From: an uncultured Campylobacter sp.
Lineage (GTDB): Bacteria; Campylobacterota; Campylobacteria; Campylobacterales; Campylobacteraceae
DNA length: 64,000 bases
Direction: 5' to 3'
Assembly: GCA_934718785.1 (NCBI GenBank)
Contig: CAKVAF010000010.1
Location: forward strand, 4,335 to 68,334
The notes below the pieces were generated by a model. That model did not search any database, had not been told where the DNA came from, and saw only the letters and a list, made by a program, of their open reading frames with translations. Below, in pieces: positions 1 to 8,632 of this stretch (its first letter is position 1; each line of letters starts with the position of its first letter). Both the position numbers and the translations under genes were made by a program.

Positions 1-634
1 TCAAATCCTTGGCTAAATTTAAAGCCTTGCTCAGCACTAAAGCAGCTTCAAGCTCGGACTTACTTAAATAGCTATTACGTGAGCTTTTAGCAAGAGCATT
101 TGGCTCTCTTATAGTCTCACAAAGCTTGATTTGCAAATCAAAATTTAAATCCCTTACCATCGCTGAAACAATAGCGCATTGCTGCGCATCTTTAAGCCCA
201 AAATAAGCAACATCAGGCTTTACAAGATTAAAAAATTTAGCCAAAATAGTGCAAACGCCACGAAAATGCCCCTCACGCTTTGCTCCACATAAATAATCAC
301 CCAAATTTTTAACATCCACAAAAGAGCAAAAGCCCTGTGGATAAAGCTGATTTGCATTTGGTGCAAAGACGATATCCACGCCATTGTCCGCACATAAGGC
401 GCAATCTTTTTCTAAATCGCGCGGATAATTTGCTAAGTCTTCATTTGCGCCAAATTGCATAGGATTGACAAAGATAGAAAGCACGACTTTATCATTACTA
501 CGCGCAGCTTTAACAAGGCTTAAATGCCCCTCGTGCAAATAACCCATCGTCGGCACGAAACCTATGCTTAAATTTAGGGCTTTATAAGCCTTAATCTCTT
601 CTTTTAATTCTTCAATATCCTTGATAATTCGCAT
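1..634 (-). CDS. panC: Pantoate--beta-alanine ligase (partial, 3' end outside window)
   Basis: Joins pantoate and beta-alanine with ATP to make pantothenate, the last step of vitamin B5 synthesis, in the cytoplasm. The reading frame opens at an ATG (base 634) and stays open to the window edge, giving about 211 residues, so the C-terminus is missing. The ATP-binding signature PTMGYLHEGH lies at residues 28-37, and a SSRN motif near residue 190 fits the family's second nucleotide-binding loop. The gene lies 8 bp behind panB on the same strand, so the two are almost certainly co-transcribed. Identification is firm; only the C-terminal end cannot be judged. Confidence 0.95.
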   Translation of the reverse strand, partial: MRIIKDIEELKEEIKAYKALNLSIGFVPTMGYLHEGHLSLVKAARSNDKVVLSIFVNPMQFGANEDLANYPRDLEKDCALCADNGVDIVFAPNANQLYPQGFCSFVDVKNLGDYLCGAKREGHFRGVCTILAKFFNLVKPDVAYFGLKDAQQCAIVSAMVRDLNFDLQIKLCETIREPNALAKSSRNSYLSKSELEAALVLSKALNLAKDL

Positions 635-642
635 TTTGCTTC

Positions 643-1470
643 CTATTTTAGCGCGCTAATGACGCTTTCATCAATATTAAATTCATGCTCTTTTGCTGGA
701 AAGCTTTTATTTTTAACTTCTTTGATAAATTCGCTAAAGCCCTTTATATAAGCTTCTCTAGCGTTTTGAAAAACTTTTACAAATTTAGGCTTAAAATCCG
801 TATTTAACCCCAAAATATCTTGCATAACAAGCACTTGTCCATCGCATTTTGCGCCCGCTCCTATGCCAATAACTGGGATTTTCACGCTTTGAGAGATTTT
901 AGTGCCCAAAGCCTCAGGCACACATTCAAGTAAAATCGCAAAAGCACCTGCTTTTTCCACAGCGCGCGCATCATCTAAAATGCTCTGTGCGGCTTCAAGG
1001 CTTTTACCTTGCACTTTAAAGCCGCCTAAGGTATTTAAAAACTGCGGCGCAAGCCCGATATGAGCCATCACAGGAATGCCTGCTTCAAAAATAGCTTTAA
1101 TGTGTGGGGCAAAATTTATCCCACCTTCAAGTTTCACAGCATTTGCTCTTCCTTTTTGAATGAGCTTACCCGCATTTTTTACAGCATCATAAACGCTGGT
1201 TTGATAAGACATAAAGGGCAAATCAGCGATCAAGAAAGTATTTTTAACGCCTCTGCTCACAGCCTTTGTGTGATGAATCATTTCAGCCATACTCAAAGAC
1301 AAAGTATCTTCTAAGCCCAGCATCACCATAGCCAAAGAATCACCGATGAGTATTATATCAACACCCACTTTATCTAAAATTTTTGCACTCGTGTAATCAT
1401 AAGCTGTAATCATCGTTATTTTTTCATGATTTTGCTTTAAAGCCTGTAAGCTTGCTACTGTGTGTTTCAT
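643..1470 (-). CDS. panB: 3-methyl-2-oxobutanoate hydroxymethyltransferase
   Basis: Cytoplasmic enzyme that adds a hydroxymethyl group from methylenetetrahydrofolate to alpha-ketoisovalerate, giving ketopantoate for pantothenate synthesis. At 275 residues it has the normal family length. The expected metal and catalytic acids are visible: D44 in GDSLAM, D83 in DLPFMSY and E115 in KLEGG. The ATG start has AAAGG at a good distance upstream. It is the first gene of a panB-panC pair. Upstream (1471-1752) there is only AT-rich sequence that must hold its promoter. Confidence 0.96.
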   Translation of the reverse strand: MKHTVASLQALKQNHEKITMITAYDYTSAKILDKVGVDIILIGDSLAMVMLGLEDTLSLSMAEMIHHTKAVSRGVKNTFLIADLPFMSYQTSVYDAVKNAGKLIQKGRANAVKLEGGINFAPHIKAIFEAGIPVMAHIGLAPQFLNTLGGFKVQGKSLEAAQSILDDARAVEKAGAFAILLECVPEALGTKISQSVKIPVIGIGAGAKCDGQVLVMQDILGLNTDFKPKFVKVFQNAREAYIKGFSEFIKEVKNKSFPAKEHEFNIDESVISALK

Positions 1471-1752
1471 TTTGTGCCTTTGAAGCCTGTTGATTAACTA
1501 GACTTGATTTAAAATGCGTGATTATAATCTCTTTTTTATAAAATTAAAATTAAGAATTTGCAATGAAAAGTAAATTAAAAATCGCAAAAATCATTCTTAT
1601 AAAATAAAAGTTATTTTTGAAAATGAATGAGTAAAAGAAATTTTACAATCGGCGTAGTTTTAAAAATTTATTGATGAAATTTTAAGTTGATAAAAAATAA
1701 ATTTATGCTTAAAAATTAAAAATTGCTATACAAAATTTTAAATTTTCAAATT

Positions 1753-2949
1753 TCACGCATTTTTCATCAATAATATTTCTACCAAATCGCCTTTTTTTAA
1801 GTTTTTGATACTGTCTTTAACGCAAAGAATGGCACTTTTATCGGTAAGATTATTGAAAATCGCGCTTGAGCCTTGCTTTTTGCCGTCTAAATTTGCATAA
1901 ATTTTACCCTTTTGCGTGCTTAAATTACACGCGACAAACTCATAAAAAGGGCTTTTTCGCTCAAAATCTGTGCTTAAAAAAGCTTCGATGCGCTCTTCTT
2001 TTTGAAGCAACATCGCATTCAAAAGCCTTGCCGCAAAAATCCTAAAAGTAATCATCGCTGAGTAAGCAAAGCCGGGTAATGCGAAGATGAATTTATCTTC
2101 AAACTGAGCGATTTTGATATGACGACCCGGTTTTATCGCTACTTTATCGACGATGATTTTAAATTTTCTCACTTCATCTTTTAAAAAATCAAACTCGCCC
2201 ATAGAAACCCCACCCGTGCTAATGAGTATATCACAGCTGCTCAATGCTTGCTTGAAAGCTTTTTGAACTTCTTTTTTATCATCTTTAAGCAAAGGAAAAA
2301 TGCGTGCAGTGGCGTTAAAGTCCTGTGCTAAGGTCGCTAGGGCGATGTGATTAATAGAGCGGATTTGCGCGGCATTTTCTAGGCTCTCGCCCAAATCTTT
2401 AAGCTCATCACCACTGCTTAAAATACCTACAATAGGCTTTACAAAAACACTGATAAAAAAAATTCCAAGCTGAGCAAGTAAAGCGATTTCACTAAATTCA
2501 AGCTTTGTGCCTTTTTTAAGCAAAAGTTCGTTTTTTTGATAACTCTCGCCCACTTTGCGCACTGCAAATCCCTTTGACACAGGCGTTTTCACATACAAAA
2601 TACCTTTTTTAAGCTCGACATTTTCAACAGGCACCAAAGTATCACAACCCGCGCTCATTAACGAGCCTGTAAAAGTTTGCACGCATTCATTTTTTTTCAC
2701 ACTAAATTGAGGTTCGCTGCCTGCTTTGACCTGTCCTAGTACCTTTAAAGGCTTATTTTGATCTGCAAATTTAAGCGCAAAGCCATCCATTGAAGCAATT
2801 TCTCGCATAGGAAAAGGCTCGCTAGCGATGATATCTTGGGCTAAAATGCGCCCTTTTACCTGTGTGAGTGCGACCTTTTCGATTTTTTCAAAGGGTTTGA
2901 TCTGCTTTTTAAGAGCCTTTAACGCGGCTTCATAGCCTAGAAAACTCAA
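1753..2949 (-). CDS. moeA: Molybdopterin molybdenumtransferase
   Basis: Inserts molybdate into adenylylated molybdopterin to finish the molybdenum cofactor used by formate dehydrogenase, nitrate reductase and related enzymes. It has 398 residues, the usual length. The MPT-binding core motif STGGVSMGEFDF lies in the middle third, and LPGFAYSA follows where family members have LPGNPVSA. The start is a TTG preceded by AAAGGA at normal spacing; no ATG is better placed. moaE and moaD lie directly upstream on the same strand (33 bp gap), forming a moaD-moaE-moeA cofactor operon. Confidence 0.94.
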   Translation of the reverse strand: MSFLGYEAALKALKKQIKPFEKIEKVALTQVKGRILAQDIIASEPFPMREIASMDGFALKFADQNKPLKVLGQVKAGSEPQFSVKKNECVQTFTGSLMSAGCDTLVPVENVELKKGILYVKTPVSKGFAVRKVGESYQKNELLLKKGTKLEFSEIALLAQLGIFFISVFVKPIVGILSSGDELKDLGESLENAAQIRSINHIALATLAQDFNATARIFPLLKDDKKEVQKAFKQALSSCDILISTGGVSMGEFDFLKDEVRKFKIIVDKVAIKPGRHIKIAQFEDKFIFALPGFAYSAMITFRIFAARLLNAMLLQKEERIEAFLSTDFERKSPFYEFVACNLSTQKGKIYANLDGKKQGSSAIFNNLTDKSAILCVKDSIKNLKKGDLVEILLMKNA

Positions 2950-2982
2950 TTTTTATCCTTTAATTTTGTTATTTTATGAAAT

Positions 2983-3420
2983 TTAGCTCAAAAGTCCTGC
3001 ACCAAAAAGTTTTGTGCTGCGCTCTTTGGCATAGATTTTCTCGCCCTTTATCACATCATACTTCCAAATGGGTGCGTTCGCTTTAAAATCTTCGACAAAA
3101 TCATTCAAAAGTCTAAGCCCTAATTTTCTTTGCTTGCTTAAAACACCTGCTAGATAGGAGCTTTGAGAAGCCTTTACAAGTCCTTTTGAATGAGCGAAAA
3201 ATAATTTTACATTTTCGTTTAAAACCTTTATTTGCCATGCTTTAAACCAAGTTTGAAGTAAAGTTTCATCCATTTCAAAAAAAAGTGCTTCCACTCCATC
3301 TTCAGCACGTACAATCCCACAAAAACTCAGCCAAGCCCCACAATTTAAGCCTTTGACTAGATCATAATACTTAGTGTTTAAGGCATTGATATCCAGCGCA
3401 CCCTCAAAAAGCTCAAACAC
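2983..3420 (-). CDS. moaE: Molybdopterin synthase catalytic subunit
   Basis: Large subunit of molybdopterin synthase, which moves sulfur from MoaD onto precursor Z. The body matches MoaE: a CGAWLSFCGIVRAEDG-type N-terminal region and a conserved SKQRKLGLRLLNDFVEDFKANAPIWKYD segment typed here in part only (KQRKLG, PIWKYD). The longest open frame would begin at 3465 inside moaD. The family N-terminus and spacing favour a GTG at 3420, just past the moaD stop, giving 145 residues; a GTG at 3432 overlapping moaD is the alternative. It is translated with moaD and moeA. Confidence 0.88.
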   Translation of the reverse strand: MFELFEGALDINALNTKYYDLVKGLNCGAWLSFCGIVRAEDGVEALFFEMDETLLQTWFKAWQIKVLNENVKLFFAHSKGLVKASQSSYLAGVLSKQRKLGLRLLNDFVEDFKANAPIWKYDVIKGEKIYAKERSTKLFGAGLLS

Positions 3421-3421
3421 C

Positions 3422-3643
3422 CTAACCCCCACAAACTGGTGGCAAAAGCTTGATATTATCGCCATTTTTAAGAGCGAAATTTAAATCATTCACAAGCTCA
3501 TCATTCACAGCGACCGCACAAAGACTAAGCCACTCTTTTAGGCTTTCATCTTTTTGTAAAATTTCACGCAAAGTGTGTAAATTATCACATTCAAGCCTTA
3601 AATTCTCACGCTTTAAAGGTCCTAAAAACTCAACTTTAATCAT
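3422..3643 (-). CDS. moaD: Molybdopterin synthase sulfur carrier subunit
   Basis: Small ubiquitin-fold protein that carries sulfur as a C-terminal thiocarboxylate to MoaE. It has 73 residues and ends in the diagnostic Gly-Gly (VCGG), which is essential for adenylation and sulfur loading. An LLPPV stretch just before it is also typical. It is the first gene of the moaD-moaE-moeA group and its stop abuts moaE. The divergent gene nspC starts 64 bp away on the other strand, so both promoters share this short space. Confidence 0.93.
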   Translation of the reverse strand: MIKVEFLGPLKRENLRLECDNLHTLREILQKDESLKEWLSLCAVAVNDELVNDLNFALKNGDNIKLLPPVCGG

Positions 3644-3706
3644 AAATTACCCTTTATCAATTTTCAAGCCTTATAATAGCACAATAAAAATTAAAAAAGG
3701 CAAAAA

Positions 3707-4876
3707 ATGCAAATTTTAAACGCACTTGATAAGCTTGCTCAAACGCCTGCTTATGTGGTTGAAGAAGCGGCTTTAAGGCGAAATTTAGAGCTTTTAGCTT
3801 ATGTGAGCGAGCAAAGTGGGGCAAAGGTGTTGCTGGCACTCAAGGGCTTTGCTTTTAGCGGGGCGATGAAAATTGTGGGTGAGTATTTAAGTGGGGCTAC
3901 TTGTAGCGGGCTTTGGGAGGCTAAGTTTGCAAAAGAGTTTTTAAACAAGGACATTCACACCTTTAGCCCGGCGTTTAAAGATGATGAGTTTAGCGAGATT
4001 GCGCACCTGAGTTCTCATATGGTGTTTAATTCTTTAAATCAATTTGATAAATTTAAAACCGAAACTCTAGAAAATCATTGTGAAATAGGGCTTCGGTGTA
4101 ATCCTGAGTTCTCCCTTGCTCCAAAAGAAATTTACAATCCTTGCGGGAGGTTTTCGCGCCTTGGTATCCTTGCTAAAAGCTTAGAAAATGCTAATTTGCA
4201 AGGCGTTAGTGGGCTTCATTTTCACGCACTTTGCGAAGAAAGTGCAGACGCGCTTGAGCTTGTGTTAAATGCTTTTGAAACGAAATTTGGCAAGTTTTTT
4301 AAGCAGATGAAATGGCTGAATTTTGGCGGCGGGCATTTGATTACAAAAAAGGGCTATGATACGCAAAAACTCATTACTTTATGCAAGAAATTCAGCGATA
4401 GATACGGCGTGCAGGTATTTTTAGAGCCGGGCGAGGCGGTGGGCTGGCAGGTGGGCACGCTTGTGGCTAGTGTGATTGATTTTGTTGAAAATGAAAAGCA
4501 AATCGCTATTTTAGACACTTCAAGCGAAGCGCACATGCCAGATATTATCATCATGCCTTATACAAGCGAGGTTGCAAATGCTAAAATCATCGCCACAAGG
4601 CAGGGCGAGCAAGTTTCAACGCCTTTAAAAGATGAGTTTAGCTATATTTTAGCGGGAAATACTTGCCTAGCAGGCGATGTCATGGGCGAGTATGCTTTTA
4701 AAGAGCCTTTAAAACGTGGTGATAAGGTCGTTTTTTTAGATCAAGCTCATTATAGTATCGTTAAAAACACGACTTTTAATGGCGTGCGCTTGCCAAATTT
4801 AATGCTTTTAAATGCAAAAAACGAGCTTGAAATGATAAGAAAATTTGATTATGAAGAGTATAAAAGGCGTAATTAG
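3707..4876 (+). CDS. nspC: Carboxynorspermidine decarboxylase
   Basis: PLP enzyme of the carboxyspermidine/carboxynorspermidine route that makes spermidine in epsilonproteobacteria lacking SpeD/SpeE. It has 389 residues, typical for the family. Lys46 in LLALKGFAF is the expected PLP Schiff-base lysine, GGGHLITKKGYD follows the glycine-rich phosphate-binding pattern, and a later CLAGD motif holds the active-site cysteine. Start ATG at 3707. It is divergent from moaD and precedes the DUF411 gene by 44 bp, which has its own strong ribosome site. Confidence 0.93.
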   Translation: MQILNALDKLAQTPAYVVEEAALRRNLELLAYVSEQSGAKVLLALKGFAFSGAMKIVGEYLSGATCSGLWEAKFAKEFLNKDIHTFSPAFKDDEFSEIAHLSSHMVFNSLNQFDKFKTETLENHCEIGLRCNPEFSLAPKEIYNPCGRFSRLGILAKSLENANLQGVSGLHFHALCEESADALELVLNAFETKFGKFFKQMKWLNFGGGHLITKKGYDTQKLITLCKKFSDRYGVQVFLEPGEAVGWQVGTLVASVIDFVENEKQIAILDTSSEAHMPDIIIMPYTSEVANAKIIATRQGEQVSTPLKDEFSYILAGNTCLAGDVMGEYAFKEPLKRGDKVVFLDQAHYSIVKNTTFNGVRLPNLMLLNAKNELEMIRKFDYEEYKRRN

Positions 4877-4920
4877 GCTTTGTTTAATAATAAATTTTAT
4901 AATGTCAAAAAGGAGAAAAA

Positions 4921-5370
4921 ATGAAAAAAATTCTTTCAATCACGCTTTTAAGTCTCGCACTTTTTGCTAATGACAAAAGCCTAGAAGTCTTTGAAAGCCC
5001 AAGTTGTGGGTGTTGTGAGCAGTGGATAGCCTATATGAAAAAAAAGGGTTATGCGCTCAATGTGCATAAAAGTAATGATTTTTACAAAATTAAGCAGCAA
5101 TTTGGCATAAAGCCTGAGTATCAAAGCTGCCACACTGCGATTGTAGCAGGTTATGCAGTCGAAGGACATGTGCCTGAGAGTGCGGTAAAATGGCTTTTAG
5201 AAACTAAGCCAAAAGAAGTTATCGGCGTTTCAGCTCCTGGTATGCCACAAGGAAGTCCAGGCATGGAGCAAGGAAGCTATGAAGAATATCCTGTCATCGT
5301 GATGAAAAAAGATGGAAGCTATGAACTTTTTGGCTATTTTAAGGGCGAAGAACTGGTAAGAAAAAAGTGA
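4921..5370 (+). CDS. DUF411 periplasmic metal-binding protein
   Basis: A 149-residue exported protein. Residues 1-16 form a short signal peptide (MKKILSITLL, cleavage near LFA). The mature part carries a cysteine cluster (C29, C31, C32 in SPSCGCCEQW), then C70-H71 and H83, the set used by DUF411 proteins, which are linked to copper handling in other bacteria. A methionine/glycine-rich turn (GMPQGSPGMEQG) may add metal ligands. AAAAAGGAG lies just upstream of the ATG. The specific metal is inferred from the family and not shown here. Confidence 0.85.
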   Translation: MKKILSITLLSLALFANDKSLEVFESPSCGCCEQWIAYMKKKGYALNVHKSNDFYKIKQQFGIKPEYQSCHTAIVAGYAVEGHVPESAVKWLLETKPKEVIGVSAPGMPQGSPGMEQGSYEEYPVIVMKKDGSYELFGYFKGEELVRKK

Positions 5371-5771
5371 TTTAAGCAGCGAAAATTTGATGAAATTTTA
5401 GAATTTAAATTTTTTAAATTTTTAGATTTTATAAATTCTTATGAAATTTACAATACTCTAAAACACACCGCAAATTTTAAGATTTGAAAAATTTTATTAT
5501 TTTTCAAGTTCTTAAAATTTCATTCATCATAGGCGAAGTGGATTTATCCTTGCATGAAATTTACAACTTATAAATTATCTTTTTAACCCTTATTATAGTT
5601 TTAAATTTTGATTAAACAAAGTAATTTAAAGGCTTAAAAGTGAAATCTAAAACACATTTTTAAGCTTGTAAAATTTAAAAATTTATCCACAAATAATGCA
5701 AATTTTAAGCTTTTTAGGCTAGAATTTAAATTTTAAAATAATTTTAAATTCACAAGTCTCAAGGACGCATT
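5371..5771. other. AT-rich intergenic stretch, no gene seen
   Basis: About 400 bp between the DUF411 gene and pssA, dominated by A/T runs and repeated AAATTTTAA-type words. I find no reading frame with a ribosome site, no tRNA and no clear terminator. The promoter of pssA must lie in its right part; AAGGACGCATT before the pssA ATG is its ribosome-binding region. Confidence 0.6.
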
Positions 5772-6500
5772 ATGCAAAAGGAAAAATTGCAGCTCATTTA
5801 CATCTTGCCTAATCTTTTCACAGCCGCTTCGTGCTTTTTTGGCGTGATTTCCATCCTAGCATCTATCAATGCGCAGTTTGAAAAGGCTTTGCTTTATATC
5901 ATTTTAGCACTCATTTGCGATGGGCTTGATGGGCGCGTGGCTAGACTTACAAAGACGACTTCAAAATTTGGCGTGGAGTTTGACTCGCTTGCGGATTTGA
6001 TCGCCTTTGGCGTGGCTCCTGCGATACTTTTTTATCAAAATATCGGCGTTCATTATGGTAAAATCGGCGCTTTAGTGAGTGCGTTTTTTGTGATTTTTGG
6101 TGCGATTCGCTTGGCACGTTTTAATGTAACTTCAAGCAGTATCGAACCCTCTGTTTTCATCGGGCTTCCTATCCCTACAGCTGCAGTGGTGAGCGCTGTT
6201 TTTACCTATGCGTATATCACTTATAAGCTTAAAGATTTTGCACTTTTTTTTCTCGTTTTAGAGCTTTTTCTCGCTTTTTTAATGGTCAGTAATATCCGCT
6301 ACGCCAGCTTTAAAAAGATAGATTTAAGCCGCGCGAACACGATAAAAATTCTCGTCATCTTAATCGTGTTTTTATCCATGCTTTATCTTTACCCACTTGA
6401 AAGCACGCTCATTATTGTCAGCCTTTATGTGCTTTTTGGACCCGTGCGCGCCATTTATACCTTGATTGCCGGACTTAGAAAAGCAAAAAATAAAGTGTAA
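5772..6500 (+). CDS. pssA: CDP-diacylglycerol--serine O-phosphatidyltransferase
   Basis: Inner-membrane enzyme making phosphatidylserine, precursor of phosphatidylethanolamine. It has 242 residues with several hydrophobic segments. The CDP-alcohol phosphatidyltransferase signature is complete around residues 50-75: D50-G, D53-G, A57-R58, G67, D71 and D75 (in DGLDGRVAR and FDSLAD). ATG start with AAGGA upstream. It stands alone between an AT-rich spacer and a short motility-type gene that seems to have its own promoter. Confidence 0.94.
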   Translation: MQKEKLQLIYILPNLFTAASCFFGVISILASINAQFEKALLYIILALICDGLDGRVARLTKTTSKFGVEFDSLADLIAFGVAPAILFYQNIGVHYGKIGALVSAFFVIFGAIRLARFNVTSSSIEPSVFIGLPIPTAAVVSAVFTYAYITYKLKDFALFFLVLELFLAFLMVSNIRYASFKKIDLSRANTIKILVILIVFLSMLYLYPLESTLIIVSLYVLFGPVRAIYTLIAGLRKAKNKV

Positions 6501-6524
6501 AGTTTTTTACAAAAAAGCCGATTT
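6491..6524 (+). promoter_or_regulatory. Sigma-28-like promoter before the YjfB-like gene
   Basis: GCCGATTT lies at 6517-6524, matching the flagellar sigma-28 -10 form (CGATWT in Campylobacter, GCCGATAA in enteric bacteria). TAAAGT at 6491-6496 lies at roughly the -35 position, partly inside the pssA stop region. The -10 lies 30 bp from the start codon of a motility-type gene, the usual arrangement. Called by eye; no transcript data. Confidence 0.55.
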
Positions 6525-6553
6525 AACCTTACACCATTTAGAAAGGATAGACA

Positions 6554-6715
6554 ATGGAAATTTCAGGAATGGGTAATGCTTCTTTAATGCTTGGTGCAAG
6601 TACTGCAGCTTTGAAAAAGGCGATTGATAGCAGTGAAGAAGCTATAACGCAAGTTATAGAAGCGATTTCAAGCGGTGAGGTCGATGGCACAAGCTCGTTA
6701 GATATCTACGCTTGA
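6554..6715 (+). CDS. YjfB-like putative motility protein (53 aa)
   Basis: A short gene with a GAAAGGA ribosome site 6 bp before the ATG. The product has 53 residues beginning MEISGMGNASLM, followed by an amphipathic helix (KKAIDSSEEAITQVIEAI) and a tail ending LDIYA. Size and pattern resemble the YjfB family of putative motility proteins, an assignment made by resemblance only. A sigma-28-like promoter upstream supports expression with late flagellar genes. The role is unknown; possibly a secreted or flagellum-associated peptide. Confidence 0.7.
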   Translation: MEISGMGNASLMLGASTAALKKAIDSSEEAITQVIEAISSGEVDGTSSLDIYA

Positions 6716-6775
6716 TTTGCAAGCCCTGCGACACTTTGTGGGGCTATATATTTTTAATTCATATAAATTTCATAT

Positions 6776-7588
6776 TCACGCATTGTTTTTATAAAGAGCT
6801 TTAAGATTGTCATAAGCAATTTGTATCTTTTCAAACTGCTCGCGGCAAAAGGCCTTTTCTATTCCACTTTTATGCTGCGCAAAATCAGGATGATAGAGTT
6901 TTACTAAGATGAGATATTTTTGTCTGATTTGGCTTAAATCATCATTTGGCGAGCATTCAAGCGTTTTAAAATACGAGCTAAAAAGCTTGGCTAAGGCGTT
7001 AAATTTCCATTTATTGCCCTCTTTTTTGCGCGCTTTTTCTTTAAACTTAGCAAACTCAGCCTCGTTGATATCAAAATCCACACAGTATTTTAAATGCTCA
7101 TTTTCACTTGCAAAACTCTCAAAAAGCGCACTTGTATTTTCATCCTTGTAAGCTATGCTTAAAATGTTATTTTCAGGGCTAAACTCGCAAGTATGATTTT
7201 TAAAATAGCCCTTAACATAGTTAATAAAAAGCTTTTCATTTGCCGAAAGCTCTAAAATAATAGCGCTTGATACAAATTTAGCCCTGATTAAAATCACAGG
7301 CTTAAGGCTGTTTTTTTGCGTAAAATTGAGCCTAAAAGTTTTATGATAGGCTTCGCTTAAATTTGAAATTTCATCTAATTTCAAGCCTTTGTTTTGATAT
7401 TTTTTTTCAATTAATTTTAAAAAATACTTGCGCTGGATGATTTCATTTTCCACAAAAAAGGAAAACACCTTGTATTTTTTACCCAAAATCTTACTAAAAT
7501 TCTTACTCATCAGCTCTTTAAGCTGTTTAAAAAGGGCGATATCATCAGTATTTACGCTAATGCTTTCAAGACTTTGAACGATTTGCAT
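6776..7588 (-). CDS. DnaJ-domain protein (C-terminal J domain)
   Basis: About 270 residues. The last ~65 residues form a J domain with the HPD tripeptide (LVKLYHPDF) that stimulates DnaK ATPase, so the protein is probably a specialised co-chaperone. The N-terminal ~200 residues are not a standard DnaJ region and I do not recognise them. The open frame extends to 7624, but GGGAG lies just before a double ATG (7591/7588), which I take as the start. It overlaps the end of bpt by about 23 bp, implying translational coupling. Confidence 0.85.
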   Translation of the reverse strand: MQIVQSLESISVNTDDIALFKQLKELMSKNFSKILGKKYKVFSFFVENEIIQRKYFLKLIEKKYQNKGLKLDEISNLSEAYHKTFRLNFTQKNSLKPVILIRAKFVSSAIILELSANEKLFINYVKGYFKNHTCEFSPENNILSIAYKDENTSALFESFASENEHLKYCVDFDINEAEFAKFKEKARKKEGNKWKFNALAKLFSSYFKTLECSPNDDLSQIRQKYLILVKLYHPDFAQHKSGIEKAFCREQFEKIQIAYDNLKALYKNNA

Positions 7589-8324
7589 CATCTTTCTCCC
7601 ATAAATAAGCACTTTCATCGACATTTGAAGTGCGTCTTAAAATTTCGTTGGGACTATAATCGGCTTTATACGATAAAGATTGAGAGTTTTTGACAAAATA
7701 TCCTAAATAAATATAGGATAATTTTTTCATTTTTGCAATTTTAATTTCATTCAAAAGCGAGAATTTACCAAGGCTTAAGTGATTATAATCAGGATCATAA
7801 AAGCAATAAATGCTTGAAATGCCATCCTTTAAAATGTCGATTAGATCCACGCAAACAAGCTTGCCATCGATATAAAAGTCAAGCTCATAGCCAAAATTAT
7901 TCGCTCCAGCCACATAAAGATTATAATATTGTCTAAAACTTAGGCGGTGGAATTTCCACCCCTTTTTAAACATCATCGCTTCGTGATATTTATCATATAA
8001 ATATAAGTGTTCGTTACTGATTTGTGGGCGTTTAAGCACGATTTGTGTGTCAAGATTTTTTTTAAAAACGCGGCGATTTGACTTGCTAAAAACAAAATCC
8101 TTAGTCAAAATGCGAAGCCCCAAGCACTCATGGCAAGCCGAGCAAATGGGGCGCGAAAAATACGCCCCAAAGCGCCGCCAGCCCCGAAGCACCAGTTCGT
8201 TATTTAAATGAAAAGAGCAATTTTTAATGAATTTATACTCCATTTTACACTCTCTACCCTCGATATAAGGGCATTCATCTTGCAAGGTGCAAAAGGCTAT
8301 TTCATCATCGATTTGCTGCTTCAA
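7566..8324 (-). CDS. bpt: Aspartate/glutamate leucyltransferase
   Basis: Transfers leucine from Leu-tRNA to N-terminal Asp or Glu of proteins, marking them for ClpS/ClpAP degradation (N-end rule). It has 252 residues and shows the ATE/Bpt N-terminal cysteine pattern [11 protein letters not shown] and the C-terminal [10 protein letters not shown] region. It overlaps the hypothetical gene upstream by 4 bp (ATGA type) and the DnaJ-like gene downstream, so these form one transcription unit with pycA. Specificity within the ATE/Bpt family is inferred from bacterial relatives. Confidence 0.9.
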   Translation of the reverse strand: MKQQIDDEIAFCTLQDECPYIEGRECKMEYKFIKNCSFHLNNELVLRGWRRFGAYFSRPICSACHECLGLRILTKDFVFSKSNRRVFKKNLDTQIVLKRPQISNEHLYLYDKYHEAMMFKKGWKFHRLSFRQYYNLYVAGANNFGYELDFYIDGKLVCVDLIDILKDGISSIYCFYDPDYNHLSLGKFSLLNEIKIAKMKKLSYIYLGYFVKNSQSLSYKADYSPNEILRRTSNVDESAYLWEKDDANRSKS

Positions 8325-8632
8325 GCGTTTAAAAACTCCCTAGTTTGAGCGAGCAAACTTTCTTTTTTGCGCTCTAAATTTGCGTAATAGGCTTTTTCAT
8401 CATTAGTTTGAGAACTTTGCGAAACTGCTGGGGCATTTGAATTTGTATTTGAGTTTTGATTTAAATTTAATTTCGCGCCTAAATTTTCTTTAGAATTTTC
8501 TTTAGTCCCATTTTTCAAGCCTGAGTTTTTATCTTTCAAAGTTCGCGCCGCAGTTTTTGAGCTTTTGTCTGAGTTTTTATCATTTTCTAGCATTTGAGAT
8601 TTGATATCTCTTAAACTATCTTTAAAGTCCAT
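8321..8632 (-). CDS. Hypothetical low-complexity protein
   Basis: A 103-residue soluble protein with no domain I recognise. The middle is Asn/Ser/Lys-rich low complexity ([14 protein letters not shown] region), flanked by short charged helices. It is bound tightly into the operon: its start overlaps the pycA stop and its end overlaps the bpt start. One copy of the GC-rich octamer repeat (8544-8551) lies inside the gene, encoding part of KTAARTL. A protein of similar size occupies this place in C. jejuni, as I recall. No function is proposed. Confidence 0.75.
   Translation of the reverse strand: MDFKDSLRDIKSQMLENDKNSDKSSKTAARTLKDKNSGLKNGTKENSKENLGAKLNLNQNSNTNSNAPAVSQSSQTNDEKAYYANLERKKESLLAQTREFLNA

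Noticed and set aside
3432..3465. Longer MoaE starting at 3465
   Set aside because: The extra residues overlap moaD in another frame and do not resemble MoaE N-termini.
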